Assembly: GCF_030158565.1 (NCBI RefSeq) | Contig: NZ_JAOASQ010000057.1 | Span: 1 to 64,000, forward strand | Source: Limnohabitans sp. | GTDB taxonomy: Bacteria; Pseudomonadota; Gammaproteobacteria; Burkholderiales; Burkholderiaceae_C | DNA: 64,000 bases | Direction of reading: 5' to 3' | Part shown: positions 28,265 to 41,465 of the stretch, piece after piece | Layout of the letters: each line of letters opens with the position of its first letter | How positions within the stretch are numbered: the stretch's first letter is position 1 | Made by a program: the position numbers and the translations under genes | Notes under the pieces: model-generated | The model's database searches: none | What the model saw: the letters and a program-made list of their open reading frames with translations, nothing else | Told to the model about the DNA's origin: nothing

Positions 28265-28326
28265 ACCCCCGACTTGATCGGGGGTCCATGGCTTCGGCCA
28301 CCATGGATACCCGCATTCGCGGGTAT
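28265..28326. repeat. REP-like element of three contiguous hairpins
   Basis: Three perfect stems follow each other: ACCCCCGA/TCGGGGGT (28265-28285), TCCATGG/CCATGGA (28285-28307) and ATACCCGC/GCGGGTAT (28307-28326), sharing single bases at the junctions. The segment ACTTGATCGGGGGTCCATG (28272-28290) matches at 17 of 19 positions two copies near 61400, so it belongs to a dispersed family. It lies between the convergent rnfB and epimerase genes and may also act as a transcription end. Confidence 0.8.
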
Positions 28327-28367
28327 GACACCTTCTGGCTGATCGGACCGTCAGGCCCGACACCTCA

Positions 28368-28850
28368 TCAATGCGCGTTGGCGGCCAAAGCCGCAAAGGC
28401 CTTGACCACTTCAACCGGCGCCTGCACCAGCTCGATCAACACACCCTCGCCGCCAATCGGGAACTCCTCGTTCGCCTTGGGGTGCAAAAACGTGATGTCG
28501 AAACCGGCCGCACCCTTGCGGATGCCGCCGGGTGCAAAGCGCACGCCTTGTGATGTGAGCCATTCCACCGCGACCGGGAGGTCGTCGATCCACAAGCCGA
28601 TGTGGTTGAGCGGCGTGGTGTGCACGGCGGGCTTTTTCTCGGGGTCCAGCGGCTGCATCAGATCGACCTCGACCTTGAACGGGCCGGTGCCGATGGCGCA
28701 GATGTCTTCGTCCACGTTCTCGCGTTCGCTTTTGAAGGTGCCGGTCACCTCCAGGCCGAACATGTCGACCCAGAGCTTTTGCAGGCGGGCCTTGTCAGGC
28801 CCACCAATGGCGATTTGCTGGATGCCCAAGACCTTGAAAGGACGTGTCAT
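28368..28850 (-). CDS. mce: VOC-family protein, probable methylmalonyl-CoA epimerase
   Basis: A small vicinal-oxygen-chelate protein of 160 residues. It is the last gene of an operon with propionyl-CoA carboxylase and methylmalonyl-CoA mutase, where an epimerase is needed to convert the (S) to the (R) form. The C-terminal [12 protein letters not shown] and [11 protein letters not shown] resemble epimerases. Its expected metal ligands read Gln (IQQIAI), Glu (KVEVDL), His (NHIGL) and Glu (LIELVQ). The first is His in known epimerases but Gln in human glyoxalase I. Its ATG touches the pccA stop. Function is inferred mainly from context. Confidence 0.7.
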   Translation of the reverse strand: MTRPFKVLGIQQIAIGGPDKARLQKLWVDMFGLEVTGTFKSERENVDEDICAIGTGPFKVEVDLMQPLDPEKKPAVHTTPLNHIGLWIDDLPVAVEWLTSQGVRFAPGGIRKGAAGFDITFLHPKANEEFPIGGEGVLIELVQAPVEVVKAFAALAANAH

Positions 28851-30899
28851 TTATTCAAACTCCACAATCATCTGATCCACCGTGAGCGATTCGCCCTTGG
28901 CAGCGACCACTTTCTTGACCACGCCGTCTTGCGCCGCGAACAGCACGTTTTCCATCTTCATGGCTTCGATCACGGCCACGCGCTCACCGGCTTGCACCTT
29001 CTGGCCAGGCTGCACCGACACCTCGACCAAGAGGCCGGGCATGGGCGAAATCACAAAACGGCTCAGATCCGGTGGGGCCTTGAAAGGCATGAGCTTGTGC
29101 AGCTCGGCCATGCGAGGCGACATCACCAGCGCTTCGATGCGGGTGCCGTTGTGCTGGACCTGCAAGGCCAGCGGGTTTTTGAGGGTGCCGCGTTCGACCT
29201 GCGCCGTGAAGGGCTTGCCGTTGCAAATGCCTTCGATGCGGATGTCGTTCAGGCGCGAGTTGCTCTCGATCGCGTAGGACTTGCCGTCCACGGTGATCTG
29301 CGCCACGCCGGACTTGCCGACGAACTCGTCCACATGCACCTGCACATAGCGGTTGTTGCCGCCCTGGCCGAGTTCAACCACGGTGTAGTCCTGACCGACC
29401 TTGACGTCGTAACCGGGCAGCTGGCCACTCAGGTTAGCGGCGCGTTCGCGCGACTTGCGGCGCACAAAGGCTGCCAATGCGGCCAGGAAGTCGTGGTCGT
29501 CGTGCGGCACGTCTTCGGCGCGGAAGCCATGGGCGTAGTGCTCAGCGATGAAGCCGGTGTTGAACTGGCCGGTCACGAACTTGGGGTGCGCCAGCAAAGC
29601 GGCCTGGAAGGGGATGTTGGAGCTGATGCCGCGGATCACAAAGCCGTTCAAGGCTTCACGCATCTTGGCAATGGCTTCGTTGCGGTCCTTGCCGTGCACG
29701 ATGAGCTTGGCGATCATCGAGTCGTAGAACATCGGGATCTCGCCGCCGTCCTGCACGCCGGTGTCCACACGCACGCCCTGCAAGGCGCTGGTGTTGCCCT
29801 GGAACATGCTCTGCTTGGGCGTCTGGAAACGCACCAAACGGCCTGTGGAAGGCAGGAAGTTGCGGAAGGGGTCTTCGGCGTTGATGCGGCACTCGATGGC
29901 CCAGCCGTCGCGCTTGACGTCAGCCTGGCCAAACGCCAGCTTCTCGCCTGCGGCCACGCGGATCATCTGCTCGACCAGGTCCAGACCGGTGATGCATTCG
30001 GTCACCGGGTGCTCCACCTGCAGGCGGGTGTTCATTTCGAGGAAGTAGAAGTCTTGGTCTTTGCCGACCACGAATTCCACCGTACCGGCGGACTGGTACT
30101 TCACGGCCTTGGCCAGGGCCACAGCCTGCTCCCCCATGGCCTTGCGGGTGGCATCACTGATGAAGGGCGACGGCGCTTCTTCGATCACCTTCTGGTGGCG
30201 ACGCTGGATCGAGCACTCGCGCTCGTTCAGGTACACCACGTTGCCGTGGCTGTCGCCCAAGATCTGGATCTCGATGTGGCGGGGCTCCAGCACGTATTTC
30301 TCGATGAACACGCGGTCGTCGCCGAAGCTGTTGCGGGCTTCGTTACGGCAAGAGGTGAAGCCTTCGAAAGCTTCTTTGTCGTTGAAGGCCACGCGCAGGC
30401 CCTTGCCACCGCCGCCAGCCGAAGCCTTGATCATGACGGGGTAGCCAATGCCTTTGGCGATCTCGACCGCTTGCTCTGCGGTGTCGATGGCGTCGTTGTA
30501 GCCGGGGATGGTGTTGACCTTGGCTTCGTTGGCCAATTTCTTGGATGCGATCTTGTCGCCCATGGCCGCGATCGAGTGGGCCTTGGGGCCGATGAAGGCG
30601 ATGCCTTCGTCTTCGCAGCGCTTGGCGAATTCGGTGTTCTCGCTCAGGAAGCCGTAGCCGGGGTGGATGGCCTGGGCACCGGTGGCCTTGGCGGCCGCGA
30701 TGATCTTGTCAGCGACCAAGTAGGACTCACGCGAAGGCGCAGGGCCGAGCAAAACGGCTTCGTCGGCCAGTTGCACGTGGCGTGCTTCTTTGTCCGCTTC
30801 GGAATAAACGGCCACGGTTTTGATGCCCATTTTGTGGGCGGTGGCGATGACACGGCAGGCGATTTCGCCGCGGTTGGCAATCAGGATTTTGGTAAACAT
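28851..30899 (-). CDS. pccA: Propionyl-CoA carboxylase alpha subunit (biotin carboxylase and carrier)
   Basis: A subunit of 682 residues. The biotin carboxylase domain covers the N-terminal two thirds (KILIANRGEIACRVI, the glycine-rich ATP loop SAGGGGKGLR). The C-terminal biotinyl domain has the lysine acceptor in EAMKMEN. It carboxylates biotin and passes CO2 to PccB for conversion of propionyl-CoA to methylmalonyl-CoA. I use ATG 30899, which has an AAGGAGAA site; the longer frame to 30950 would overlap pccB. The family relative methylcrotonyl-CoA carboxylase is less likely given the mutase operon. Confidence 0.93.
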   Translation of the reverse strand: MFTKILIANRGEIACRVIATAHKMGIKTVAVYSEADKEARHVQLADEAVLLGPAPSRESYLVADKIIAAAKATGAQAIHPGYGFLSENTEFAKRCEDEGIAFIGPKAHSIAAMGDKIASKKLANEAKVNTIPGYNDAIDTAEQAVEIAKGIGYPVMIKASAGGGGKGLRVAFNDKEAFEGFTSCRNEARNSFGDDRVFIEKYVLEPRHIEIQILGDSHGNVVYLNERECSIQRRHQKVIEEAPSPFISDATRKAMGEQAVALAKAVKYQSAGTVEFVVGKDQDFYFLEMNTRLQVEHPVTECITGLDLVEQMIRVAAGEKLAFGQADVKRDGWAIECRINAEDPFRNFLPSTGRLVRFQTPKQSMFQGNTSALQGVRVDTGVQDGGEIPMFYDSMIAKLIVHGKDRNEAIAKMREALNGFVIRGISSNIPFQAALLAHPKFVTGQFNTGFIAEHYAHGFRAEDVPHDDHDFLAALAAFVRRKSRERAANLSGQLPGYDVKVGQDYTVVELGQGGNNRYVQVHVDEFVGKSGVAQITVDGKSYAIESNSRLNDIRIEGICNGKPFTAQVERGTLKNPLALQVQHNGTRIEALVMSPRMAELHKLMPFKAPPDLSRFVISPMPGLLVEVSVQPGQKVQAGERVAVIEAMKMENVLFAAQDGVVKKVVAAKGESLTVDQMIVEFE

Positions 30900-30919
30900 C
30901 TTGTTCTTCTCCTTGGCAA

Positions 30920-32452
<1,533 letters not shown>

Positions 32453-32487
32453 GGTGGTTCTCTCTTTTCTCCAGGAAGATTTCAAAT

Positions 32488-33501
32488 TCAGCTCTGTGCC
32501 TGGTAGGCGCTGAGCAGTTGACGGGCAGCCGTCGATGCGGCCAGCTGGCCCGCCGCGACGTGTTGACTCAGTTGGGGCAGCAGCGTTTGCACACGCGGCT
32601 GCGCTCGGAAATTTTGTTTCAGACCGGCGTCGATGCGCTCCCACATCCACGATAAAGCCTGCTGCTGGCGGCGCGTCGCAAAGCGCCCGTTCTTCAATTG
32701 GATGGCCTTGAATTCGCTCACGGCCGCCCAGAAGCTGTCCACGCCCTGGTTCAGCAAGGCACTGATCTGCACCACCTTGGGGTGCCAGACGCTGTCGTCG
32801 CCATGCATATGGCCCGAGGACGCATGCATGCCCAGCAATTGCAGGGCACTTGTGATTTGAAGTTGCGCACGGGTCGCGGCGATGGCGTCGATGTCGGCCT
32901 TGTTGATGACGACCAGATCGGCGATCTCCATCACGCCCTTCTTGATGGCCTGCAGATCGTCGCCCGCGTTGGGCAGCTGCAAAAGCACAAACATGTCGCT
33001 CATATTGGCCACCGCCGTCTCGCTCTGGCCCACGCCGACGGTTTCGACGATCACCACGTCGTAGCCAGCGGCTTCGCACACCAGCATGGCTTCGCGGGTT
33101 TTTTCGGCCACGCCGCCCAGCGTGCCGCTGCTGGGGCTGGGGCGAATGTAGGCCTGCGGGTGCACCGACAGGTGCTCCATGCGCGTCTTGTCGCCCAGAA
33201 TCGACCCGCCCGACACGGTGGACGACGGGTCCACCGCCAACACGGCCACACGGTGACCCTGCGCGATCAGGTACAGGCCCAAAGCCTCGATGAAGGTGGA
33301 CTTGCCCACGCCCGGCACACCGCTGATGCCCAAGCGAAACGAGTTGCCCGTGTGCGGCAGCATGGCCGTGAGCAGTTCGTCTGCCTGCGCACGGTGGTCC
33401 GCACGGGTGGATTCGAGCAACGTGATCGCCTTGGCCATGGCGCGGCGCTGCACGGGCGCGTTGCCCTGCAGCAGTCCCTGGAGCAATTGCTCAGGCGTCA
33501 T
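32488..33501 (-). CDS. meaB: Methylmalonyl-CoA mutase chaperone GTPase (MeaB/ArgK)
   Basis: A G3E-type GTPase of 337 residues with Walker [10 protein letters not shown], the switch and metal region ETVGVGQSE and the guanine-specificity motif NKAD. It protects and reloads the cobalamin cofactor of methylmalonyl-CoA mutase, encoded 40 bases upstream. The old name ArgK does not fit this context. The ATG at 33501 has no strong ribosome site, so translation may be coupled to the mutase gene. Confidence 0.95.
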   Translation of the reverse strand: MTPEQLLQGLLQGNAPVQRRAMAKAITLLESTRADHRAQADELLTAMLPHTGNSFRLGISGVPGVGKSTFIEALGLYLIAQGHRVAVLAVDPSSTVSGGSILGDKTRMEHLSVHPQAYIRPSPSSGTLGGVAEKTREAMLVCEAAGYDVVIVETVGVGQSETAVANMSDMFVLLQLPNAGDDLQAIKKGVMEIADLVVINKADIDAIAATRAQLQITSALQLLGMHASSGHMHGDDSVWHPKVVQISALLNQGVDSFWAAVSEFKAIQLKNGRFATRRQQQALSWMWERIDAGLKQNFRAQPRVQTLLPQLSQHVAAGQLAASTAARQLLSAYQAQS

Positions 33502-33541
33502 TGCACGCGATCTCGCTCAGCCAGCTCACCCTCGCGGGGGA

Positions 33542-35698
<2,157 letters not shown>

Positions 35699-35757
35699 GG
35701 CTCACCGCTTTCGAGACAAAAATAACTTGTGCTGATTTTGGCAGCCCATGGCTGCCT

Positions 35758-35818
35758 ACCCGCTTACAAGTACCGTGATTCATAATTATTGATGCAGAAT
35801 ATTTTAACCCGCTTACAA
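35758..35818. promoter_or_regulatory. Candidate operator: identical 12-bp repeats between mcm and gntR
   Basis: ACCCGCTTACAA occurs twice, at 35758-35769 and 35807-35818, identical in all 12 bases and 49 bp apart, inside the 151-base divergent gap. An AT-rich stretch lies between them. They are likely binding sites for the adjacent GntR protein or another regulator of propionate metabolism; which one cannot be told. Confidence 0.55.
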
Positions 35819-35849
35819 TCCACAGCAAGAAACTGACCCGAATTTATCC

Positions 35850-36485
35850 ATGTTTGCCCTGTCACTCGCCCCCCGCGCCCTGTACGAAGAAGTGGCCGAA
35901 CTGCTTCGGCAACGCATCTTTGCGCGTGAACTGGAGCCGGGCAGCTGGATTGACGAACTGCGCATTGCCGAAGCCTTGGGCATCAGCCGCACGCCTTTGC
36001 GCGAAGCCCTGAAGGTGCTGGCCGCTGAGGGCTTGGTGACCATGAAGGTTCGCCGAGGCGCTTATGTCACCGAGGTGAGTGAAAAAGACTTGCGCGACGT
36101 GTATCACCTGCTGGCCCTGCTGGAGTCTGACGCGGCCCGCGTGGTGGCACAGCGCGCCAGCGCGGCCCAGCTGGCCCAGATCCAGACCCTGCACCAGGAT
36201 CTGGAAAAAGCGACGGACAACCGAGACCGCTTTTTTGAGATCAACGAAGCCTTCCACATGCTGCTGCTGGAGATTGCCGACAACCGTTGGCGCGACCAGA
36301 TGGTGGCCGACCTGCGCAAGGTGATGAAACTCAACCGGCACAGCTCCTTGTTCAAGGAAGGCCGGATTGAACAGTCACTGGCCGAGCACCAGGCGATTGT
36401 TCAGGCCCTGGCCGATCGCCAGCCCGAGGTCGCCGCCGAACGGATGTCGGCCCACTTCATGAGCGGCTTGCAAGCGGCGCAATGA
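35850..36485 (+). CDS. GntR-family (FadR/FCD type) transcriptional regulator
   Basis: A regulator of 211 residues with an N-terminal winged helix (LRIAEALGISRTPLREALKVLAAEGLV) and a helical FCD ligand-binding domain, which often holds a metal through residues such as those in EINEAFHMLLLEIA. It is divergent from the methylmalonyl-CoA operon and probably controls it in response to an acyl-CoA or organic acid. The ATG at 35850 lacks a ribosome site, so the message may be leaderless or the start may be elsewhere. Confidence 0.88.
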   Translation: MFALSLAPRALYEEVAELLRQRIFARELEPGSWIDELRIAEALGISRTPLREALKVLAAEGLVTMKVRRGAYVTEVSEKDLRDVYHLLALLESDAARVVAQRASAAQLAQIQTLHQDLEKATDNRDRFFEINEAFHMLLLEIADNRWRDQMVADLRKVMKLNRHSSLFKEGRIEQSLAEHQAIVQALADRQPEVAAERMSAHFMSGLQAAQ

Positions 36486-36539
36486 CAGGGGGGCAACACG
36501 CCGATCAGTCCTGTGGCAGCCATCCAGTACACACCCGGT

Positions 36540-37559
36540 TCAAGCCAGCACTTCTGCTGCCCCTCGCGCCAAGGCCTCACGCGCTTGCTGCCACACCTCG
36601 CGTGGGGGCAAAGGCTTGAGCTTGTGGTTGCTCCAGACCTGGCGCCAGTAACGTCCGCCACGTTGACCGTGGTACAGCCCCAGCATGTGGCGGGCAATGG
36701 CGTACCACGGGCAGCCGTCTTCGGCAAAGGCGCGTTCCATGTAGCTCACCATGGCCTCTTCCACCGCTTCGCGGCTGGGCACCTCGTGGTTATCGCCGTA
36801 AAACTCGGCATCCCAGGTGCTGAGCAGCCAAGGGTTGTAATAGGCCTCGCGGCCGATCATCACGCCGTCGGCCTGCTGCAAATGGGCTGCGATCTCTGCG
36901 TTGGTCTTGATGCCGCCGTTCACCGCAATCAGCAAGCCTGGAAAGTCTTTTTTCAGCTGGTAGGCCAGTTCATAGCGCAAGGGCGGAATCTCGCGGTTTT
37001 CTTTCGGCGACAGGCCATCCAACCAAGCGTTGCGGGCGTGCACGATGAACACCTTGCAACCCGCATCGCTCACAGTCCCCACAAAGTCGCGCACGAAGTC
37101 GTAGCTTTCGATCTTGTCGATGCCAATGCGGTGCTTCACCGTCACCGGCACATCCACCACATCCAGCATGGCTTTGACTCCATCGGCCACGGTGCGCGGC
37201 TCGTTCATCAGGCAAGCGCCAAATGCGCCACGCTGCACGCGGTCACTGGGACAGCCGCAGTTGAGGTTGATCTCGTCATAACCCCACTCCTGGCCCAGCT
37301 TGGCGGCATGCGCCAGATCGGCCGCATCGCTGCCACCCAGCTGCAGGGCCACGGGGTGTTCTTCTGCGTTGAAGCGCAGGTGCCGCTGCACACTGCCGTG
37401 GCGCAAGGCGCCGGTGGTCACCATCTCGGTGTAGAGCAAGGTGTGGCGCGTCAACAGACGGTGCAAAAAGCGGCAATGGCGATCTGTCCAATCCATCATG
37501 GGTGCAACAGACAAGCGCCAAGGATTGAAAGACGGGGTCGGCGAGGTAACTTCAGACAT
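36540..37559 (-). CDS. dusA: tRNA-dihydrouridine synthase A
   Basis: An FMN enzyme of 339 residues that reduces uridine 20/20a in the D-loop of tRNA. Diagnostic DusA segments are VAPMMDWTDRHCRF, LYTEMVTTGAL, INLNCGCPSDRVQ (with the catalytic cysteine), VKHRIGID, HARNAWLDGLSPKENREIPPL and NGGIKT. I start it at ATG 37559, because the extra upstream codons of the frame have no family match and overlap the phaB terminator. It follows the phaB terminator on the same strand. Confidence 0.96.
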   Translation of the reverse strand: MSEVTSPTPSFNPWRLSVAPMMDWTDRHCRFLHRLLTRHTLLYTEMVTTGALRHGSVQRHLRFNAEEHPVALQLGGSDAADLAHAAKLGQEWGYDEINLNCGCPSDRVQRGAFGACLMNEPRTVADGVKAMLDVVDVPVTVKHRIGIDKIESYDFVRDFVGTVSDAGCKVFIVHARNAWLDGLSPKENREIPPLRYELAYQLKKDFPGLLIAVNGGIKTNAEIAAHLQQADGVMIGREAYYNPWLLSTWDAEFYGDNHEVPSREAVEEAMVSYMERAFAEDGCPWYAIARHMLGLYHGQRGGRYWRQVWSNHKLKPLPPREVWQQAREALARGAAEVLA

Positions 37560-37605
37560 GGTGCCGATTATCCCAGCCGCCAAGGACCACACCGGCAGAA
37601 ACAAC

Positions 37606-37627
37606 AAACCCCGCCGAAGCGGGGTTT
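37606..37627 (-). terminator. Rho-independent terminator after phaB
   Basis: On the minus strand AAACCCCGC and GCGGGGTTT pair around a TTCG tetraloop and are followed by TGTTGTTT. It lies 21 bases after the phaB stop and separates the PHB operon from dusA. Confidence 0.88.
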
Positions 37628-37648
37628 GAAACAGGGCGTCGAAACGAC

Positions 37649-38386
37649 TCAACCCATGTGCAAACCACCGTTGACGGCGAAGTCGGCCCCTGTGGTGTAA
37701 CCGCCGTCTTCGCTGGCCATCCAGGCGATGATGGAAGCGATCTCGCTGGGCTTGCCCAAGCGCTTGACGGGCACAGTGGCCACGATCTTTTCCAGCACGT
37801 CAGGACGGATGGCGTTGACCATGTCGGTGCCAATGTAGCCGGGCGACACGGTGTTGACCGTCACGCCTTTGGTGGCCATCTCTTGGGCCAAGGCCATCGA
37901 GAAACCGTGCATACCGGCTTTGGCAGCCGAGTAGTTGGTTTGACCGGCTTGGCCTTTTTCACCGTTGACCGACGAGATGTTGATGATGCGGCCCCAGCCT
38001 CGCTCGACCATGTCGGGCACGACCTGTTTGGTCACGTTGAACATGGAGTCCAGGTTGGTGCTCATCACGGCATCCCAGTCTTCACGGGTCATCTTCAGAA
38101 ACATGCGGTCCTTGGTGATACCGGCGTTGTTCACCAGCACATCGATCGGACCGTGCTCGGCCTTGGCTTTGGTGAACGCGTCAACGGTGGAGTCCCACTC
38201 GGCCACGTTGCCCACCGAAGCGTAGAAGGTGTAGCCCAGTGCTTTTTGCTCGTCGAGCCATTTGTTGAAGTCACGGGTCGGGCCGCAACCAGCGATGACC
38301 TTGAAACCCTCTTTGTGAAGGCGCTGGCAAATGGCGGTACCGATACCGCCCATGCCACCTGTGACGTAAGCTACTTTTTGACTCAT
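37649..38386 (-). CDS. phaB: Acetoacetyl-CoA reductase
   Basis: An NADPH-dependent SDR of 245 residues that makes (R)-3-hydroxybutyryl-CoA, the PHB monomer. It has TGGMGGIG, NNAGITKD, ISSVNGEKGQ and catalytic YSAAK, ending GGLHMG, all as in the Ralstonia enzyme. The start has CAGGAGACA. It is third in phaC-phaA-phaB, 120 bases after phaA. Confidence 0.97.
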   Translation of the reverse strand: MSQKVAYVTGGMGGIGTAICQRLHKEGFKVIAGCGPTRDFNKWLDEQKALGYTFYASVGNVAEWDSTVDAFTKAKAEHGPIDVLVNNAGITKDRMFLKMTREDWDAVMSTNLDSMFNVTKQVVPDMVERGWGRIINISSVNGEKGQAGQTNYSAAKAGMHGFSMALAQEMATKGVTVNTVSPGYIGTDMVNAIRPDVLEKIVATVPVKRLGKPSEIASIIAWMASEDGGYTTGADFAVNGGLHMG

Positions 38387-38506
38387 GGTTTGTCTCCTGG
38401 TTATGAGTGTTGTGGGATCAATGAAGTCCGCTCAACCCGCGATGATTGGCTGCCCTTATACGGTTGGACAGTGCGCCAAACAACGCAGCGTGAGCGGCGC
38501 AGGGTT

Positions 38507-39688
38507 TTAAACGCGCTCGACGGCCAGGGACACGCCCATGCCGCCGCCGATGCACAGCGCGGCAAGGCCTTTTTTGGCATTGCTGCGCTGCATCTCGTGC
38601 AACAAAGTCACCAAAATGCGGCAGCCGGATGCACCAATCGGGTGGCCAATGGCGATGGCACCGCCGTTGACGTTGACTTTGGCCGGATCGATGTCCAGCG
38701 CCTGGTTGACGGCGCAAGCTTGCGCAGCAAAGGCTTCATTCAGTTCGAACAGGTCCACGTCTTGCGCTTTCCAGCCGGCACGGGCCAGCGCTTTTTGCGA
38801 GGCAGGCACAGGGCCCATGCCCATGGTGGCCGGGTCCAGACCGCTGGTGCCAAAGGCCGCAATGCGGGCCAGAGGCTTGAGGCCCAAGGCAGCAGCTTTT
38901 TTGGCGCTCATGACCATCACGGCAGCAGCGCCGTCGTTGATGCCCGAGGCATTGCCTGCGGTCACGCTGCCGGCCTTGTCAAACGCGGGGCGCAGACCTG
39001 CCAGCACTTCTTCGCTGGTTTTCTTGTTGATGAATTCGTCGGTGTTGAACACCAGAGGATCGCCCTTGCGCTGAGGAATCAGCACATCGATGATTTCGTC
39101 CTTGAACTTGCCAGCTTCTTGTGCGGCCGCTGCCTTACGCTGGCTGCCTGCGGCCAGGGCGTCTTGCATTTCGCGGGTGATGCCGTGGGCCTTGGCCACG
39201 TTTTCGGCGGTGATGCCCATGTGGTACTGGTTGTACACATCCCACAGACCGTCCACGATCATGGTGTCGGTCATCTTCCAGTCACCCATGCGCTGGCCAT
39301 CGCGGCTGCCGTTCAGCACATGGGGGCTGGCGCTCATATTTTCCTGACCACCGGCGATGACGATTTCGCTGTCGCCCCAGGCCACAGCCTGCGCCGCCAG
39401 CATCACGGCCTTCAGGCCCGAGCCGCACACGGCGTTGATGGTCAGGGCCGGAGTTTCTTTGGCGACACCGGCTTTCATCATGGCTTGGCGAGCAGGGTTT
39501 TGGCCCACGCCTGCGGCCAGCACTTGGCCCATGATGACTTCACCGATGGCATCCACAGGCAAACCGCTGCGCTCGAGCAGGCCCTTGATGACGATGCTGC
39601 CCAACTCGGTCGCAGGCGTCTTGGCCAATGAACCACCAAACTTGCCCACGGCGGTGCGAGCAGCTGAAACGATGACGATGTCTTCCAT
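38507..39688 (-). CDS. phaA: Acetyl-CoA acetyltransferase (beta-ketothiolase)
   Basis: A biosynthetic thiolase of 393 residues joining two acetyl-CoA to acetoacetyl-CoA. The acyl-accepting cysteine is in NAVCGSGLKAV, the histidine in GHPIGASGCR and the second cysteine in CIGGGMGVSLAVERV. I start it at ATG 39688 with GGAGACAAAA upstream; the longer frame reaches into the phaC end. It lies 24 bases after phaC. Confidence 0.97.
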   Translation of the reverse strand: MEDIVIVSAARTAVGKFGGSLAKTPATELGSIVIKGLLERSGLPVDAIGEVIMGQVLAAGVGQNPARQAMMKAGVAKETPALTINAVCGSGLKAVMLAAQAVAWGDSEIVIAGGQENMSASPHVLNGSRDGQRMGDWKMTDTMIVDGLWDVYNQYHMGITAENVAKAHGITREMQDALAAGSQRKAAAAQEAGKFKDEIIDVLIPQRKGDPLVFNTDEFINKKTSEEVLAGLRPAFDKAGSVTAGNASGINDGAAAVMVMSAKKAAALGLKPLARIAAFGTSGLDPATMGMGPVPASQKALARAGWKAQDVDLFELNEAFAAQACAVNQALDIDPAKVNVNGGAIAIGHPIGASGCRILVTLLHEMQRSNAKKGLAALCIGGGMGVSLAVERV

Positions 39689-39712
39689 TTTTGTCTCCAG
39701 TAAAAAAATCAA

Positions 39713-41434
39713 TCAGGCCTTGGCCTTCACATAACGACCTGGGGCCGCCTCGATGGCTTTAAACTTCGTGCCTTTGCCATAGGTTTTGGGTGCAGCAATT
39801 TGCTTGCCAGCGTGGCTCTTGAGCCAATCGGACCAGTCGGTCCACCAGCTGCCGGGCAATTCTTTGGCGCTGCCAATCCAGTCGTTCACATCGGACGGGA
39901 ATTTGCTGCCTTCGCTCAACCAGTGGCTGCGCTTTTTGGCCGCAGGCGGGTTGATCACGCCGGCAATATGACCGGATGCGCCCATGACAAAACGCTTCTT
40001 GCCAGGCAAGACCTGCGTGCTGGCATAAGCGCCGCCAATCGGCACGATGTGGTCTTCACGCGAGCCGTAGATGTAGACGGGCATGTCCACTTTGCCCAGA
40101 TCAATGCTCTCGCCGCAAACTTTGACTTTGCGTGGCTTGACCAAATTGTTTTCGAGGTAGGTGTTGCGCAGGTACCAGGCGTAGAAGGGACCGGGCAAAT
40201 TGGTCGAGTCGCTGTTCCAGTACAGCAGGTCAAACGGCGGCGGGGTCTCGCCCTTGAGGTAGTTGCCCACCACATAGTTCCAGACCAAGTCGTTCGGACG
40301 CAGGAAGCTGAAGGTGGATGCGAGATCCTGGCCTTTGAGCAGGCCGCCTTGGCCCATCTGCATTTCACGGAACTTGACGAAGTTTTCATCAATGAAAACG
40401 TCCAGGATGCCGGTGTCGGTGAAATTGATCAAAGTCGTCAGGAAGGTCGCACTGGCCACGGGCTTTTCGCCACGCGCCGCGAGCACGGCCAATGCCGTCG
40501 AGAGGATGGTGCCCCCCACGCAGAAGCCCAATGCATTGATCTTGGGCGCACCGGTGATGTCTTGCACCGTGGTGATGGCTTTGATCGCGGCTTGTTCGAT
40601 GTAGTCGTCCCAGGTCTTGTCCTGCATGGACTCGTCGGGGTTGCGCCAGCTGACCACAAAGGTACGGTGGCCCTGACTAGCCGCATAGCGGATGAAAGAG
40701 TTCTCTGGTTGCAGGTCCAGGATGTAGAACTTGTTGATGCAAGGCGGGATCAGCAAGAAAGGCTTTTCATAGACCTTGGCCGTCAGCGGCTTGTATTCGA
40801 TGAGCTGGAAGAACTCGTTTTCAAAAACCACAGCGCCTTCGGTGGTGGCCACGTTCTTGCCCACTTCGAACAGGCTCTCGTCGGTCATCGACACATGGCC
40901 TTGCTGCATGTCGTGCATCAGGTTCTGCACGCCCTTGGCGATGCTCTCGCCTTTGGTTTCGACGGCTTTCTTTTGCGCCTCGGCGTTGAAGGCCAAAAAG
41001 TTGCTCGGTGCGGCAGCGGCGACCCATTGCTCGATGGCAAAACGGATGCGGGTGCGTGTTTTTTCGTCGGCATCGACCGCATCGGCCAAGCCCATCAAGG
41101 TACGGGCATTGAGCAAATACGTGGCCGCATTGAAAGCGGCCACGGGATTGGACATCCAGGCATCGCCCGAGAATCGGCGGTCTTTGACTTGCAAGCTGTT
41201 GTGCAGACTTTGGTTCCAGAGCTCAGAGGCGTCCTTGAAATACTGACCTTGCAAGGTTTGGAGCTTTTCAGGCGAAAATTTCAGGGCTGGCACAGCAGCG
41301 TCAGCACCTGGCTTCAAGCCGCCCAGATCCATGGTCTGAAAATGCTGCATGGCCTGGCCCCAGCTTTTGGACAGGTTCTGCTGAAAGCCTTCGGACATTT
41401 GGGTCCAGAATTCGGGGGAGGAAGCGCTCATCAT
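39713..41434 (-). CDS. phaC: Class I poly(3-hydroxyalkanoate) synthase
   Basis: A polymerase of 573 residues (572 if the second ATG is used) that builds PHB on granules from (R)-3-hydroxyacyl-CoA. The lipase-like box GFCVGG carries the active cysteine, Cys305. GHIAGVINPP near the C-terminus carries the general-base histidine. The N-terminal domain and total length fit class I. The start follows CAGGAGAC. It heads the phaCAB operon and is divergent from a small membrane-protein gene. Confidence 0.97.
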   Translation of the reverse strand: MMSASSPEFWTQMSEGFQQNLSKSWGQAMQHFQTMDLGGLKPGADAAVPALKFSPEKLQTLQGQYFKDASELWNQSLHNSLQVKDRRFSGDAWMSNPVAAFNAATYLLNARTLMGLADAVDADEKTRTRIRFAIEQWVAAAAPSNFLAFNAEAQKKAVETKGESIAKGVQNLMHDMQQGHVSMTDESLFEVGKNVATTEGAVVFENEFFQLIEYKPLTAKVYEKPFLLIPPCINKFYILDLQPENSFIRYAASQGHRTFVVSWRNPDESMQDKTWDDYIEQAAIKAITTVQDITGAPKINALGFCVGGTILSTALAVLAARGEKPVASATFLTTLINFTDTGILDVFIDENFVKFREMQMGQGGLLKGQDLASTFSFLRPNDLVWNYVVGNYLKGETPPPFDLLYWNSDSTNLPGPFYAWYLRNTYLENNLVKPRKVKVCGESIDLGKVDMPVYIYGSREDHIVPIGGAYASTQVLPGKKRFVMGASGHIAGVINPPAAKKRSHWLSEGSKFPSDVNDWIGSAKELPGSWWTDWSDWLKSHAGKQIAAPKTYGKGTKFKAIEAAPGRYVKAKA

Positions 41435-41465
41435 GTCTCCTGAAATTACCGTATTTATTGACTTC

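Noticed and set aside
35720..35810. Attempt to read -35/-10 boxes for mcm and gntR
   Set aside because: AT-rich hexamers are present but none has a partner at 16-18 bases; only the 12-bp repeats are supported.
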